DNA of 64,000 nt from an uncultured Verrucomicrobiae bacterium (GTDB lineage Bacteria > Verrucomicrobiota > Verrucomicrobiia > Limisphaerales > AAA164-E04): positions 1,070,876 to 1,134,875 of the forward strand of contig OX638380.1 of NCBI GenBank assembly GCA_951813855.1, given 5' to 3'. The position numbers and the translations under genes were made by a program. Numbering within the stretch: position 1 is the first letter of the stretch; the number at the start of each line of letters is the position of its first letter. Below, in pieces: positions 1 through 9,461 of the stretch. The notes below the pieces were generated by a model that worked only from the letters and a program-made list of their open reading frames with translations, searched no databases and was not told where the DNA came from.

Positions 1-903
1 GGGGGTCACGATCGCCGAAGCGTTGATGCAACTGCGCCCGCCGTTCTCGACGGCGCTAGCCGCCATCAATTCCAGATAATCCTGCCAATTATCCGCCTCG
101 TCTTCTCCCAGAATAATCTTGCTGTATCCCGGGCCGTGCACCTGGATGCCGGGATTGCCGGCATGACGATCCACCGTTTCTTGACCGCCAAACACCAGCG
201 CTCGCCCGCAACGCTCCAAAACCGCGTCGGCCCCTTCGTGATCGGTCGGATAAAACCCGAACGCCTCGGCCGGACAACCGGCCGCCAAAAACGCTTGAAT
301 CAACCGGTAGGGCGTCCACGGCTCCTCCCGGCCCGGCTTGATCACCACGGGAATTTTCAAAGCGATCGCCGGCAACCACAGGGAATTGACCGCCGGAGAA
401 TTACTCGGCATCACCAAACCCAACGCGTCGGTCATCGGAAACAGGCCGATCCGGGTACCGTGCTGTTCGCCGTAGCCCCGATCGACGATCCCGAAATCCA
501 GTTTCCGGGTCAGACCGGTCAAAATGACCTCCATCTGAGTCAGGGCGTAGTGGATTTTTTCCATGTTCCGCCGGACCATCACGTGAGGCAAACCGCTAGT
601 GGCCGAAAGGGTCTTTACGTAATCCTCGGCCGTTTGCCGCCGATCCCCTTCTCCGAGCGGCAGGTCCTCGCGCAAAAAAAACTCCCCCGCCCGCGACGAG
701 ATTTCGATCAACTCCGCCACCGTCTTCTTTCCTAACGCGGCTCGCGCCCGTGCCGCTTGCCGCAAGTCACGCCGAACGACGCCCGCATTGACCTGGGAAA
801 CCCGGGCCAAGGGACGCCGATCGCGATAATCGATGATATCGTTCTGGTTGAGGCTGACGTAGGGAACCCCCCAACGCAAACAGGGAATGTGAGGCAAGTC
901 CAT
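1..903 (-). CDS. Aldehyde dehydrogenase-superfamily protein (acyl-CoA reductase-like), 3' end outside window
   Basis: An open frame of 301 codons starts at ATG 903 and runs off the left edge, so the C-terminus is missing. It fits the NAD(P)-dependent aldehyde dehydrogenase superfamily. A central segment (PSNSPAVNSLWLPA, then VVIKPGREEPW) resembles the cofactor-binding region, and ENGGRSCINAS near the edge looks like the catalytic-cysteine motif. Start choice: ATG lies 6 bp after the stop of the upstream AMP-ligase gene, which implies translational coupling. Paired with an adenylating enzyme, it could reduce an activated acyl group to an aldehyde, as LuxC does with LuxE, or oxidise an aldehyde. 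The substrate is unknown. Family assignment is firm, the specific reaction is not. Confidence 0.85.
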   Translation of the reverse strand, partial: MDLPHIPCLRWGVPYVSLNQNDIIDYRDRRPLARVSQVNAGVVRRDLRQAARARAALGKKTVAELIEISSRAGEFFLREDLPLGEGDRRQTAEDYVKTLSATSGLPHVMVRRNMEKIHYALTQMEVILTGLTRKLDFGIVDRGYGEQHGTRIGLFPMTDALGLVMPSNSPAVNSLWLPAIALKIPVVIKPGREEPWTPYRLIQAFLAAGCPAEAFGFYPTDHEGADAVLERCGRALVFGGQETVDRHAGNPGIQVHGPGYSKIILGEDEADNWQDYLELMAASAVENGGRSCINASAIVTP

Positions 904-909
904 CGCTAG

Positions 910-1998
910 CTAATACACTCCTTCCACGATCTTTTTCTCCATCGCTCCGAACGGCCGGACTTCCGCCACCCCGTCCCAAGGATAGCAATCCCTCGGTTCG
1001 CGGCGCCGGGCTTCGTCGCGTTCCAGGAACCGGGGCATAAAAAATTCTTTGGTGAGGGTCGTCAATTCCACCCTCCCCCATTCCCCGTAATCCTTGACCT
1101 GGCGGGGTTGCTCCGGATCGACGACCCGCAGCACGGCGCGGGGTTGAGGAGCGTAATAGGTAATGGAGTATTGGTCTTCAGGCTTCAATGGCGTGCTGGC
1201 CGCCAATCCCATCAGGGTGTTCCCGTAGGTAGGATAAAACCCGATCCGGTTTTCCAGGACCTCCTCGACCAGAAACCGGGTATACTGCGGATCCATCGTC
1301 GTGCCGCCGCAAAACACGCCCCGCAATCCCGCCTTCCAGAGATCCAGGCGTTCCGAAAGGGCTTCCAGGAGCTTGGGCGTCGTAAACAGGCCGCTGACCC
1401 GGCGATGCTTGAAAATGGTCACGGCTTGAGCGACCACGTGGTCCATGTAGGACCGGGCGATATCGAATTGACGATTTGCGATCACCTTTTTGACGAACCG
1501 GGGATCCAAGTCGATAAAGTAACAGGAACAACCCCGCACGTTCGCCAAATGCTCGATCGCCAAACGCAAGCGGCGTGGTCCGGTCGGCCCCATCATCAAC
1601 CAGTAATCGTTCCGGGGAAAATGCTCGTCAGCCAGTTTGTCCGAAAATTCGCTGTAATCGACCCGGAAATCGTTCCAGCCGATGCGCTGCTTGGGCATGC
1701 CGGTCGTTCCTCCCGTCTCGAAGACGTTGAAGGGTTTGCCTCGAAAGGCGTTCGGCACCCACTCCTCCGGCTGCTGATCCCGCAACCACTCGTCGCGAAA
1801 ATTGGGAAACCGTGCGATCAAATCGGCGAACCCGTCGATCTCCTGGGCCGGATCCCAGCCGGCTTCCTTCGCCCAACGCAGCCAAAACGGACAGCCGGTT
1901 TCCGCGGAAAAATGCCAGCGCACGATGTCGCGCACTGCGGCGTCCAGCTTTTCTTGTTCCTCCTGGATAGTTACAGGAGTGACTCCTCGCTTATTCAT
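910..1998 (-). CDS. AMP-forming acyl ligase of the LuxE/PaaK type
   Basis: A 362-residue protein, the usual length for LuxE-like acyl-protein synthetases and shorter than standard acyl-CoA synthetases. FETGGTTGMPKQRIGW near residues 92-107 matches the Gly/Thr-rich nucleotide-binding loop of adenylating enzymes. YPTYGNTLMGLA further on resembles the second core motif. Known family chemistry is activation of a carboxylate with ATP to an acyl-adenylate. It lies 59 bp downstream of the symporter and 6 bp upstream of an aldehyde dehydrogenase, so an activation-plus-reduction pair is plausible. No lux luciferase genes are present, so bioluminescence is not implied. A phenylacetate-CoA-ligase-like role is equally possible. 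Confidence 0.7.
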   Translation of the reverse strand: MNKRGVTPVTIQEEQEKLDAAVRDIVRWHFSAETGCPFWLRWAKEAGWDPAQEIDGFADLIARFPNFRDEWLRDQQPEEWVPNAFRGKPFNVFETGGTTGMPKQRIGWNDFRVDYSEFSDKLADEHFPRNDYWLMMGPTGPRRLRLAIEHLANVRGCSCYFIDLDPRFVKKVIANRQFDIARSYMDHVVAQAVTIFKHRRVSGLFTTPKLLEALSERLDLWKAGLRGVFCGGTTMDPQYTRFLVEEVLENRIGFYPTYGNTLMGLAASTPLKPEDQYSITYYAPQPRAVLRVVDPEQPRQVKDYGEWGRVELTTLTKEFFMPRFLERDEARRREPRDCYPWDGVAEVRPFGAMEKKIVEGVY

Positions 1999-2057
1999 CT
2001 CGCTTTCTCTGATTGGCCCCGCAAACCACCGCCGGTTCGATCACTCTCCTCCTGCCG

Positions 2058-3740
2058 TTACGAAAAGAATCGGGCCAACACCCGTTGCTCCGGCGGCTTG
2101 GTCACCAGGGACACCGCCACGAGAACGACCGCCGACGCCACGACGCACGCAGCCGCCGGCACGATGCCGGGGCCGATCAAGAGTTCGCCGCCGTATCCCG
2201 AAGCGTAAAAATAATACCCGAGCATGATCACGGCCGTCGCGATGGAAGCGTAGGCGCCCGCCAGAGTCGTCCGGCGCCAATAGACGCTGGCGATCACCAA
2301 CGGCGTCAGCGAAGCAAATCCGGTGAAACACCAAACCGCCAGATTGAAGACGTTCTGAGGCGCGATCAAGGAAAGCAGATAGGCGATGACGACGACGGCC
2401 ACGACGAATCCCCGAGCCAACCTGATGATTTGCCGATCCGAAAACCGCTCGGAACCGAACCGTTGCAGGACGATATCGTTCGTGAACATCGTGCCCAGAC
2501 TTAAAAACTGCGAATCCAGCGAGGACATGATGGCCGCCAGAATACCCGCCGTCAACAACCCGGAAAGCACCGGACTGTTCACCAACAGGCCCACCATGCC
2601 GCCCAATACCGAACTGACTCGATTCGATTCCATCGGCGGCAAGACGCCGGTGGCCCAAACCCCCACCAACACGCACGGCAACCACACCGCCAGAATACAC
2701 AGCGGATGCGCCAACAAGGTCAATCGAAAGGCCCGGGCGTTGTGGGCCGTCAGCCAATGCTGAAACAGATGGGGGAACATCCCGGCGCTCAACGGGATAA
2801 ACAGGTAAGTCAAAAAGTACCATCCACCCATCCCGAAGGTGCGGGAAAACTCCGGCCGGCCGCCGCCGGGATCGAGTCGCACCTCGACCGGGGTGCGGGA
2901 GAGCAAGGGGCGTTTACCGGCTACCTCCCCGGGGGCTCCTTCGAATTCGCCGATGACGAGCGGCGTATCGCGGAGGCGCAAAGTTCCCGTTTCGGCGTCG
3001 AACCGATGCGTCTGCACCAACTGCCCCGAATCGTCGAACTGCGCCGTCGCCTCGGTCGCTTGGCCGAAACCTCCCAGGCTGCGAGAGATCAGGAAAAAAG
3101 CCAGCACGCCCATCGCGATAAACACGAGAGTCTGAAACGCGTTAGCCCAGGCCGCGGCACGCAACCCGCCGAGAAAGACATAGGTCAACACGACCCCGCA
3201 AACCACCAGGCCGGTGATCCACACCGGTATGCCGCCGGCCCATTGCGGAGTTTCCGGATGGGGAAACAACGCCGGGAAAGCGCCGGCGGTCACCGGCAAC
3301 AAGGTTTTCCCCGCTCCGATGATGCCGATCAACAGGTAGGGAATGACCAACAGCACGAGGACTGGAAACAGGACGTAGCCGATACTCACCGACCCGAAGC
3401 GAGCCCGGAAATATTGGATTTGCGTAATGAAGCCATGTTTTTTGCCGATCGCCCAAAGCCGCAACCCGATAAAGAAAAAAAGGGCCGAATGAATCAAGCC
3501 GCTGATCGACGCCATCAAGCCGTAGACGCCGATGCCCCGTTCGAAAGACTTCCCCGTGGATCCTACCAGGGCGAAGGCCGTCATCGTCGTGCCGAAGAGG
3601 CTCATCAACAACAAGAAGGGCCCGATCGAACGGCTGGCGATAAAGAAATCCCGGCTGGTGCCGCGAAACCGGGAGTGGCTCCAGATCCCCAAAGCGATCA
3701 ACAAGCTCAGATAGGCGGCGACGACGAATAGAGGAGTCAT
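2058..3740 (-). CDS. Sodium:solute symporter family (SSS) transporter
   Basis: 560 residues with many hydrophobic helices. The N-terminus (LIALGIWSHSR, DFFIASRSIGP, FALVGSTGKSFERG) has the SSS-family pattern in which TM1 is followed by a Ser/Arg-rich loop and a small-residue-rich TM2. The expected role is Na+-driven uptake of a small organic solute across the inner membrane. An odd feature is a polar segment of about 85 residues (around 225-310) between two helices, which makes the protein longer than many relatives. The start ATG lies 3 bp after the stop of a small membrane protein that commonly partners such symporters. It is cotranscribed with downstream catabolic enzymes, so it probably imports their substrate, which cannot be named from sequence. 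Confidence 0.9.
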   Translation of the reverse strand: MTPLFVVAAYLSLLIALGIWSHSRFRGTSRDFFIASRSIGPFLLLMSLFGTTMTAFALVGSTGKSFERGIGVYGLMASISGLIHSALFFFIGLRLWAIGKKHGFITQIQYFRARFGSVSIGYVLFPVLVLLVIPYLLIGIIGAGKTLLPVTAGAFPALFPHPETPQWAGGIPVWITGLVVCGVVLTYVFLGGLRAAAWANAFQTLVFIAMGVLAFFLISRSLGGFGQATEATAQFDDSGQLVQTHRFDAETGTLRLRDTPLVIGEFEGAPGEVAGKRPLLSRTPVEVRLDPGGGRPEFSRTFGMGGWYFLTYLFIPLSAGMFPHLFQHWLTAHNARAFRLTLLAHPLCILAVWLPCVLVGVWATGVLPPMESNRVSSVLGGMVGLLVNSPVLSGLLTAGILAAIMSSLDSQFLSLGTMFTNDIVLQRFGSERFSDRQIIRLARGFVVAVVVIAYLLSLIAPQNVFNLAVWCFTGFASLTPLVIASVYWRRTTLAGAYASIATAVIMLGYYFYASGYGGELLIGPGIVPAAACVVASAVVLVAVSLVTKPPEQRVLARFFS

Positions 3741-3743
3741 GGC

Positions 3744-3980
3744 TCAATCGCGCTCAGCCGCGGACGAAACGTCGTCGGACTCTTCCAACTCTTCAGGCCA
3801 GGCGTAGTTCATCGCCCACCACCAGAACAGAGCCACGGCGATACTGTAGCCCGCATGGTAGGCCAACCCGACCGGCAAAAAACCCAACCACAACGTGCGG
3901 TCGTCGTCCCAAAAAGGCAGGTCTTGGTGCAAGACCAACAAGCCCAACATCAGGAACAAAACCAGGGCCGATCTCGACAT
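3744..3980 (-). CDS. Small two-helix membrane protein (DUF3311-like), symporter partner
   Basis: 78 residues with two hydrophobic segments (ALVLFLMLGLLVLH and IAVALFWWWAMNY) and an acidic tail (EELEESDD). Size, two-helix layout and position immediately before an SSS symporter match the DUF3311/YhdT-like small subunits that accompany such transporters. The stop overlaps the symporter's likely ribosome-binding region (gap 3 bp), so the two are probably translationally coupled. Function beyond association with the transporter is inferred from position. Confidence 0.7.
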   Translation of the reverse strand: MSRSALVLFLMLGLLVLHQDLPFWDDDRTLWLGFLPVGLAYHAGYSIAVALFWWWAMNYAWPEELEESDDVSSAAERD

Positions 3981-4001
3981 GCGAAGCCACGCGGCGACCG
4001 C

Positions 4002-5543
4002 CTATTCGGCGATCGCGTACAGATGGGTTTGCGTCCCGACGAACAACACGCCGTTGGCCGCGACCGGCGAAGAATAGATCGGCGCGCCGAAATTGACCTC
4101 GCTCAACACCTCCAACTCCCGATCCGCTTTCAAAATCACGAAATCGCCGTCCTCGTCGCCCAGGAACACTTTGCCGTCAGCGACCATCGTGGAACTCCAC
4201 ATGTGCGCCTTCATGTCGTAAATCCAATATTCCTTCCCGGTTTCCGCATCCAGGCAGTACAAAAATCCGGAATAGTCGCAAACGAACAGCAATCCGGTCT
4301 CCGGATCGATGGACACGGTCGAAATCGTCCGGTTGATCTTGTCGTAAGTCCATACCGCGCCGCTCACCGAAATATCGCCCTTCCCCGAGGCGTCGATGCA
4401 AGAGAGCATGCCGACCCCTTCGCCGTGTTCCGGATCCTGACCGATCGCGACGTAAACCCGGTCCCGATAGAATACCGGCGTGCCGATGATTTCGCTGGGG
4501 CCGTCGGCCGCGGGATACTTGATCGGCTTGCCGTACTTCTCCTTGTATTTCAGCGGCACGGCGTCGTACTTCCAGATTTCCTTGAGTTCGTTGAGCCCGT
4601 CCGCTCCCGGCACGGGTTTCGGGTCGAAGGCGTACACGATGCCGTCGCCCCCGCCGAAAAACACCATGGATTGATCGTTGATTTGGCCGTAACCCGGGGA
4701 AGACCAATTGCAATGCATCAAGTTCAAACTGATCCCCGACACCTCTTCGCCGAGCAAAGCTCCCGTGTTCTTGTCCAGAGCCACCAAGCAAGGCGCGTTG
4801 GGCGAAGGGATATTGAGATGCCCCCAATCCTGTCCGTTGGAGGTGGTGGCGAACACGGTATCGCCCACGACCACTACCGAACTGCTGGCGATATTATGGG
4901 GAAAGACCCCCAGTTCCTCCCGCATGTCGAACACCCAGATAATATCCGCGTCGTCCTGCTCCACAGGCAACGCCGGATGCCCCGGGCCCGCCAGATATTG
5001 GGCTTCGTCGACGAACGGACCGTCGTTGCCGTTAGCCATGCCCTGAGTATCCAGGCACAACACTTCGCAACGGTTGGAGATGACGTAAACCCGATTCCCC
5101 TCGACCGTGGGCGACGAACAAATGCCCAAATACTCCCAGTCGCTGACCTTGCCGGCGCCCAACTTCGGCACCGTCAGCTGCCACAGGAATTCGCCGGTCT
5201 GTTCGTCCAGGCAATAGACGATACCCCGGTCGCCCAAATGGCGCTGGATCCGAGGCGACTCGTTGTTGGTGCCGACGTACACCCGCCCCTGCGAAACCGA
5301 AGCGTTGCCGTAGGCCTGCGAACCCAACTTGACCACCCATTTCACGTTCTTGGTCGTGGACAGATCGATATCCTCGGTGCCCTGGATAAAGTCGCCGGGA
5401 TGGAATTCGCTGGGGAGGCCTTTCTCGGGAGAATAGAAATTCTTGCTCGCGTCTCGGCCCCATTGCGGCCAATCGCCGGATTGCACCGTCAGACCCAGCA
5501 CCGCGCCGGCGACGGTCACCAGAAACAACAAATTACTTTTCAT
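4002..5543 (-). CDS. Secreted PQQ-like beta-propeller protein
   Basis: 513 residues. A hydrophobic N-terminus (NLLFLVTVAGAVLGLTV) looks like a signal peptide, so the mature protein is periplasmic or extracellular. The rest has repeated propeller blades of the type 'G-x-VYCLDEQTGEFLWQL' and 'FLYCLDAETGKEYWIYDM', typical of PQQ-binding-like (quinoprotein alcohol dehydrogenase-like) repeats. No cytochrome domain is visible. Such proteins may bind PQQ, act as dehydrogenase subunits or be structural; catalytic activity is not demonstrated. It lies 29 bp downstream of another propeller protein and 21 bp upstream of the DUF3311-like gene, within a leftward operon. Confidence 0.85.
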   Translation of the reverse strand: MKSNLLFLVTVAGAVLGLTVQSGDWPQWGRDASKNFYSPEKGLPSEFHPGDFIQGTEDIDLSTTKNVKWVVKLGSQAYGNASVSQGRVYVGTNNESPRIQRHLGDRGIVYCLDEQTGEFLWQLTVPKLGAGKVSDWEYLGICSSPTVEGNRVYVISNRCEVLCLDTQGMANGNDGPFVDEAQYLAGPGHPALPVEQDDADIIWVFDMREELGVFPHNIASSSVVVVGDTVFATTSNGQDWGHLNIPSPNAPCLVALDKNTGALLGEEVSGISLNLMHCNWSSPGYGQINDQSMVFFGGGDGIVYAFDPKPVPGADGLNELKEIWKYDAVPLKYKEKYGKPIKYPAADGPSEIIGTPVFYRDRVYVAIGQDPEHGEGVGMLSCIDASGKGDISVSGAVWTYDKINRTISTVSIDPETGLLFVCDYSGFLYCLDAETGKEYWIYDMKAHMWSSTMVADGKVFLGDEDGDFVILKADRELEVLSEVNFGAPIYSSPVAANGVLFVGTQTHLYAIAE

Positions 5544-5572
5544 AGACGTTGGTAAAGTATCAGGGCTCGACG

Positions 5573-7864
5573 CTAGTTCGAGTTGGGATAAACGGAAATG
5601 TTGTCCACATAGACGCTGTAACGGCTCTGGGGCGAAAACCCGCGCAATCCGGGCGCTCCTCTATCGTGTGCGATCTTATGCGGCACTTCGATGGTCCAAG
5701 CCTCCGGCTCGGCTTCGTCCCTCGGCCAGGCCTTCGCCCGCACGACGCCCGAGCCGTCGTCGTTGACGTCGACGCGCGTCTTGAGGCGATACCAAGCGCC
5801 GACGTTCCAACGGAACGGAACCGAAACCTTGATGCGATCATGATTGGAACTGACTTCCAACCGCTGCCAATTCCCCACCAGTTCGATCACGTAACGCTGA
5901 TGAATCAGCCCCACGTTGGATTTCATCCGGCGATTGCCGTCGGTCATGAAATCGGCTACCATGGTATAGTCGGACATGTCGGGGTCGCCGAAGAACGTGG
6001 TCGCTCGCTGGAACAACACGCGATCCAAGGTCTTGGCCAATACCTTGTTGCCGTCCAGTTCGCGGATGTCCCACTTGAACCGGGCTCCGATCCAAGGCAA
6101 GGGCGGATAGGCGAATTCGACATTCGCATGAACGTGCTCCGGCGGATATTGCTCCGTAATCTGAAAGCCCTCGAAATCTTCCCGGAACCGGCTGTCGAAC
6201 AACACTCGGCCCCGAGTGATCCCGGATAACTCGCCCCGCGAAGCGCGAATGGCACCTGCCGAAGTCTTCGCATCGGCCGCAGCCCTGATCGTTCGCCGCC
6301 GGAAGGAAGCGTCGATTTCGGTTTTTACTTTTGCGGTCGGGGGGATGTACTTGGCCAGACTCGCCCGCACGCCGGTCCGGACCACCCGGCCGTTCTCGTC
6401 CAACGACCGAACTTGAAAATCGGCTCGGTCTCCCGGATTGAGCAACACGTCGGCCGGAACGACCTGCAGGCGCACCGCCTCGTCGCTTCGGGCCCGCCGC
6501 GAGTTCACCGTCATGTGCCGGCTCCATGGCTCGCCCTGGGGCGAATCGCCGATCCGGCCGAAACAATGGAGCGCCTTCTGGCTATGCAAGTAAATGCGGC
6601 CGTTCCAGACCGTCGGCGCTCCCAGCAATCCGGCGCCCATGGCTTCCTTATCCAGCTGGTCTACACCGTCGTCCCGGAGTTTCAGGATATAGAAATTGCC
6701 GTTGCCCATCGGCACGTAAAGCTTGCCGTCGGCGTAGAGGGGCGAAGCGTGGAGTTGACCGTTTTCCAGTTTATGGTGCCACAAAATCTGACCGCTTTCG
6801 GCGTCCAGACATTCCAGTTCGCCGGTATGAGAGACCTGATACACCCGATCGCCTACCAAGATGGGCGAACTCGTGAACATGACCAGCGGCTGCCGCCAAA
6901 GTTCAGCCGATTTATCCAATACCAACTGACCGTCCGCGTAGGTCGCCGGCTCCGCGCCGATGCGAATAGCGGCCATGCGTCCTACTTCGGAAGTGTCCAG
7001 ATTTTCCTTGCCGTGAATGGCGATCAGTTTGTCGCTGCCGTGCAACAACACGGAGGCGTTGACTCCGCCGTAGGAAAAATGATAGCGCCACAGCGGATCC
7101 CCGGTCAGCGCGTTGATGGCCACCAAATTCCCGCAACCGGTACCGGAATAAAGCACTCGCTTGCCGCCGGTAGTCGCGATCACCGGCGAAGAGAAGGAAC
7201 TGTCCTTGGGCGGCGTTCCCGGGGTAGAACTCCAGATCAGTTCGCCGGTCAGTTTGTCGAAGGCGAAGAATCGGTCCCGCGCCGGTCCTTGGGCTCCCCA
7301 GTAAGAGGTGATCGCATGATGAATCACTAATTCCCCCTCGATGACCGCGGCACCGCGCCGGCCGTTGGGAAAGGTCAGCAACCCGAACCGCTCCATCATC
7401 GAATGGCGCCAGAGGATCTTCCCGGCCGGGCTGACGCAGACCATTTCTCCGGGAGTGGTCATCAGATAAATGTTGCCGGACTCGCTGTCCACGGTGGGGG
7501 CCCCGATCGCGTAACGTTCGTACACGATATCGCTGAGGTAATCGTTGAATCCGAGTTGCCAAACGACCTTGCCGGTATCCGCTTCCAAGCAGGTCAGGTA
7601 TTCCCGCAGGTCCGGGCCTTCCCCGGCGTAGCCGAAGGCGTAAACCCGATCCTCGGCGATAACCGCCTCACCCCGGCCGGCCATTTCGAAGCTCCACAGG
7701 TGATTCTTGCCGCCCAATTCGATCTCGTCGGGCAATCCCGTTTCCGCGGAAGCGCCGTTCTGATCGGGACCCCGCCAGTGAAGCCAGCCAGAGACCGGTT
7801 CCGCGCAAACCGACCCCGCGAAGATTCCCGAAACGAAGAAAAAGAGCGCGAACTTAAGTCTCAT
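5573..7864 (-). CDS. Large secreted PQQ-like beta-propeller protein with extra C-terminal domain
   Basis: I chose the start at ATG 7864 because it opens with a clear signal peptide (MRLKFALFFFVSGIFAGSVC). The longer frame to 8017 adds 51 residues without signal character that overlap the purC 5' region. Mature residues to about 480 carry PQQ-like blades such as DTGKVVWQLG, GELIWSSTPG and ESGQILWHHK. The last 250 residues differ: a beta-rich region with FFGDPDMSDYTMVADF and a C-terminal VYVDNISVYPN motif, resembling concanavalin-like or 3-keto-disaccharide-hydrolase-type lectin folds. It is the first gene of the leftward operon and divergent from purC, so its promoter should lie in 7865-8031. 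The substrate is unknown. Confidence 0.85.
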   Translation of the reverse strand: MRLKFALFFFVSGIFAGSVCAEPVSGWLHWRGPDQNGASAETGLPDEIELGGKNHLWSFEMAGRGEAVIAEDRVYAFGYAGEGPDLREYLTCLEADTGKVVWQLGFNDYLSDIVYERYAIGAPTVDSESGNIYLMTTPGEMVCVSPAGKILWRHSMMERFGLLTFPNGRRGAAVIEGELVIHHAITSYWGAQGPARDRFFAFDKLTGELIWSSTPGTPPKDSSFSSPVIATTGGKRVLYSGTGCGNLVAINALTGDPLWRYHFSYGGVNASVLLHGSDKLIAIHGKENLDTSEVGRMAAIRIGAEPATYADGQLVLDKSAELWRQPLVMFTSSPILVGDRVYQVSHTGELECLDAESGQILWHHKLENGQLHASPLYADGKLYVPMGNGNFYILKLRDDGVDQLDKEAMGAGLLGAPTVWNGRIYLHSQKALHCFGRIGDSPQGEPWSRHMTVNSRRARSDEAVRLQVVPADVLLNPGDRADFQVRSLDENGRVVRTGVRASLAKYIPPTAKVKTEIDASFRRRTIRAAADAKTSAGAIRASRGELSGITRGRVLFDSRFREDFEGFQITEQYPPEHVHANVEFAYPPLPWIGARFKWDIRELDGNKVLAKTLDRVLFQRATTFFGDPDMSDYTMVADFMTDGNRRMKSNVGLIHQRYVIELVGNWQRLEVSSNHDRIKVSVPFRWNVGAWYRLKTRVDVNDDGSGVVRAKAWPRDEAEPEAWTIEVPHKIAHDRGAPGLRGFSPQSRYSVYVDNISVYPNSN

Positions 7865-8031
7865 GGTCAAAACATTCAGGCAATGGGTCACGATCGATAA
7901 AAAAGCATGTCCTCGGGCTGGAACGAGTATTCCGAAACGACCGTTGCGTGACAATAAAAAAACGGAACGTCCGTCGATTTCCGCTTTCCGTTTGTCATTC
8001 TTCGGCTCTGGCTTCATTCTGGGCGGCGGCG

Positions 8032-8931
8032 ATGGCTGAGCAAGCGCTAACCCGGATTGAACTAGAAGGCATTCCCCGGATCCAAAGCGGAAAGGTGCGG
8101 GAACTGTTCGATTTGGGGGACCGCCTGTTGCTGGTGGCCACCGACCGGATTTCCGCGTTCGACATCGTGCTGGGCGAAGGCATTCCGCATAAGGGAGAAA
8201 TCCTTACCGGCCTCTCGGAATTCTGGTTTCGCGAAACCGAAACGATCTGTCCCAATCATTTTCAACAACACTCGACAACCCGTTGGCCCCGAACGCTCGA
8301 AAACTACGAAAAACAGTTGCGGAATCGGGCCATGATCGTCCGCAAGACGAAACCGTTGCCGATCGAATGCGTCGTTCGCGGCTATCTGGCCGGCTCCGGT
8401 TGGAAAGACTACCGCCGGACCGGTAAGGTTTGCGGCCTCAAGTTGCCGGCAGGACTCCAAATGTCCGCGGAACTGCCCCGCCCTCTTTTCACCCCTGCGA
8501 CGAAAGCGGCGACGGGGCACGACGAGAACATCTCTTTCGAACAAGCCAGCCGGTTGATCGGCGAAGACCTGGCTAACCGGGTAAAACAACTCAGCCTGCG
8601 GCTCTACGACCATGCCCGGGACTTGGCCCGTAAACGCCAGATCATCATTGCCGACACCAAATTCGAATTCGGGTTGATCGACGGCGAACTGCTGCTGATC
8701 GATGAAGCCCTCACTCCCGATTCGTCCCGATTTTGGCCGGCCGCCGACTGGAGTCCCGGTCGCCCTCAGGAAAGTTTCGACAAGCAATTCATCCGTGATT
8801 ACCTGGAATCCTCGGACTGGAATAAAGTCCCTCCGGCTCCCCGGCTTCCCCGCGAGATCATCGAACAGACTTGCTCCCGCTACCAGGAAGCCTACCGCAT
8901 CTTCACCGGAAAACCGTTCTCCCCCGGTTAA
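8032..8931 (+). CDS. purC: Phosphoribosylaminoimidazole-succinocarboxamide synthase (SAICAR synthase)
   Basis: 299 residues from ATG 8032. The frame is open back to 7948, but the added 28 residues are not family-like and would overlap the divergent promoter. It catalyses ATP-dependent condensation of CAIR with aspartate in de novo purine synthesis. Diagnostic segments are GKVRELFDLGD (nucleotide-binding strand), LLLVATDRISAFD, IECVVRGYLAGSGW, and IIADTKFEFGLIDGELLLIDE with TPDSSRFW near the C-terminus. Length matches the longer bacterial/fungal type of about 300 residues. Monocistronic: upstream genes diverge and the next gene reads the other way. Confidence 0.97.
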   Translation: MAEQALTRIELEGIPRIQSGKVRELFDLGDRLLLVATDRISAFDIVLGEGIPHKGEILTGLSEFWFRETETICPNHFQQHSTTRWPRTLENYEKQLRNRAMIVRKTKPLPIECVVRGYLAGSGWKDYRRTGKVCGLKLPAGLQMSAELPRPLFTPATKAATGHDENISFEQASRLIGEDLANRVKQLSLRLYDHARDLARKRQIIIADTKFEFGLIDGELLLIDEALTPDSSRFWPAADWSPGRPQESFDKQFIRDYLESSDWNKVPPAPRLPREIIEQTCSRYQEAYRIFTGKPFSPG

Positions 8932-9407
8932 TTCCTGGACTATTTCCGGAGCGGGTATCAGCCACGTCGAATCCAACCGGCGAATACGAAGTTCGCGGGG
9001 CGAAACGAGGCGATGGCTTTCGAGGCGGTCCAGAAACGCTGCCGGAACCGAGGATAATTTGAGGGGCGGCTGTTCGAGTTTTTACGACGACAGCATGATT
9101 GGCACTTAATGCTCGGAGACCAATCCCAACGTCCGAATCCCCAGCCAAATCGCCAATGGTTCCGCACCCGGACACTCTCCGGCCGATATCGCCAGGTCAC
9201 AGCGCCGAGTTCAAACGTTCCGAAACAAGCCTGCCTTTCCTTCCCTCGGAAAGATGCCTTGTCGAGAATCGGAATTTCGTGATTTCGGCCCCTGATCCGA
9301 TTAGGGGCCGAAATGGCCTTTCGCTCCCGCTGGCTGCGCCGGCGACAATCCTTTCCGGTCTAAAGCCAGGCACCTCGGCTGCGAACTGGCGGGGAGCGGC
9401 GCACTTA
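8932..9407. other. Intergenic stretch without a recognised gene
   Basis: About 480 bp between the purC stop and a broken downstream gene. Apart from one long hairpin (separate entry) I see no coding pattern, RNA gene or promoter I can defend. Confidence 0.5.
9282..9314. terminator. Perfect 12-bp hairpin between convergent genes
   Basis: ATTTCGGCCCCT (9282-9293) is the exact reverse complement of AGGGGCCGAAAT (9303-9314), with a 9-nt loop. It sits between purC (rightward) and leftward gene remnants, so a bidirectional terminator is plausible. The 3' flank has no long T-run, so it may instead be an unrelated palindrome. Confidence 0.4.
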
Positions 9408-9461
9408 TCATCCGCTGAAAATGGCTGGTTCTCTGCCTTTCTTGTCCTGCTTCTTGGTCAT
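9408..9461 (-). pseudogene. Truncated small gene downstream of the Eco29kI-type remnant
   Basis: A 17-codon frame beginning MTKKQDKKGREP starts at ATG 9461, overlapping the last codon of the endonuclease remnant by ATGA. It matches the start of the 51-aa gene that follows the second Eco29kI-type copy (MTKKKTRQ, at 48926). Here it stops after 17 codons, so it is a broken copy. Its conserved position after the endonuclease suggests the two form a cassette. Confidence 0.5.

Noticed and set aside
136..735. 199-codon rightward frame
   Set aside because: It is antisense to the aldehyde dehydrogenase gene, whose motifs are clear on the other strand.
1..1998. luxCE bioluminescence pair
   Set aside because: No luciferase subunits or luxD, and the enzymes lie in an operon with a symporter and propeller proteins.
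3855..5555. 566-codon rightward frame
   Set aside because: Antisense shadow of the PQQ-like propeller gene; GC-rich codon use keeps it open.
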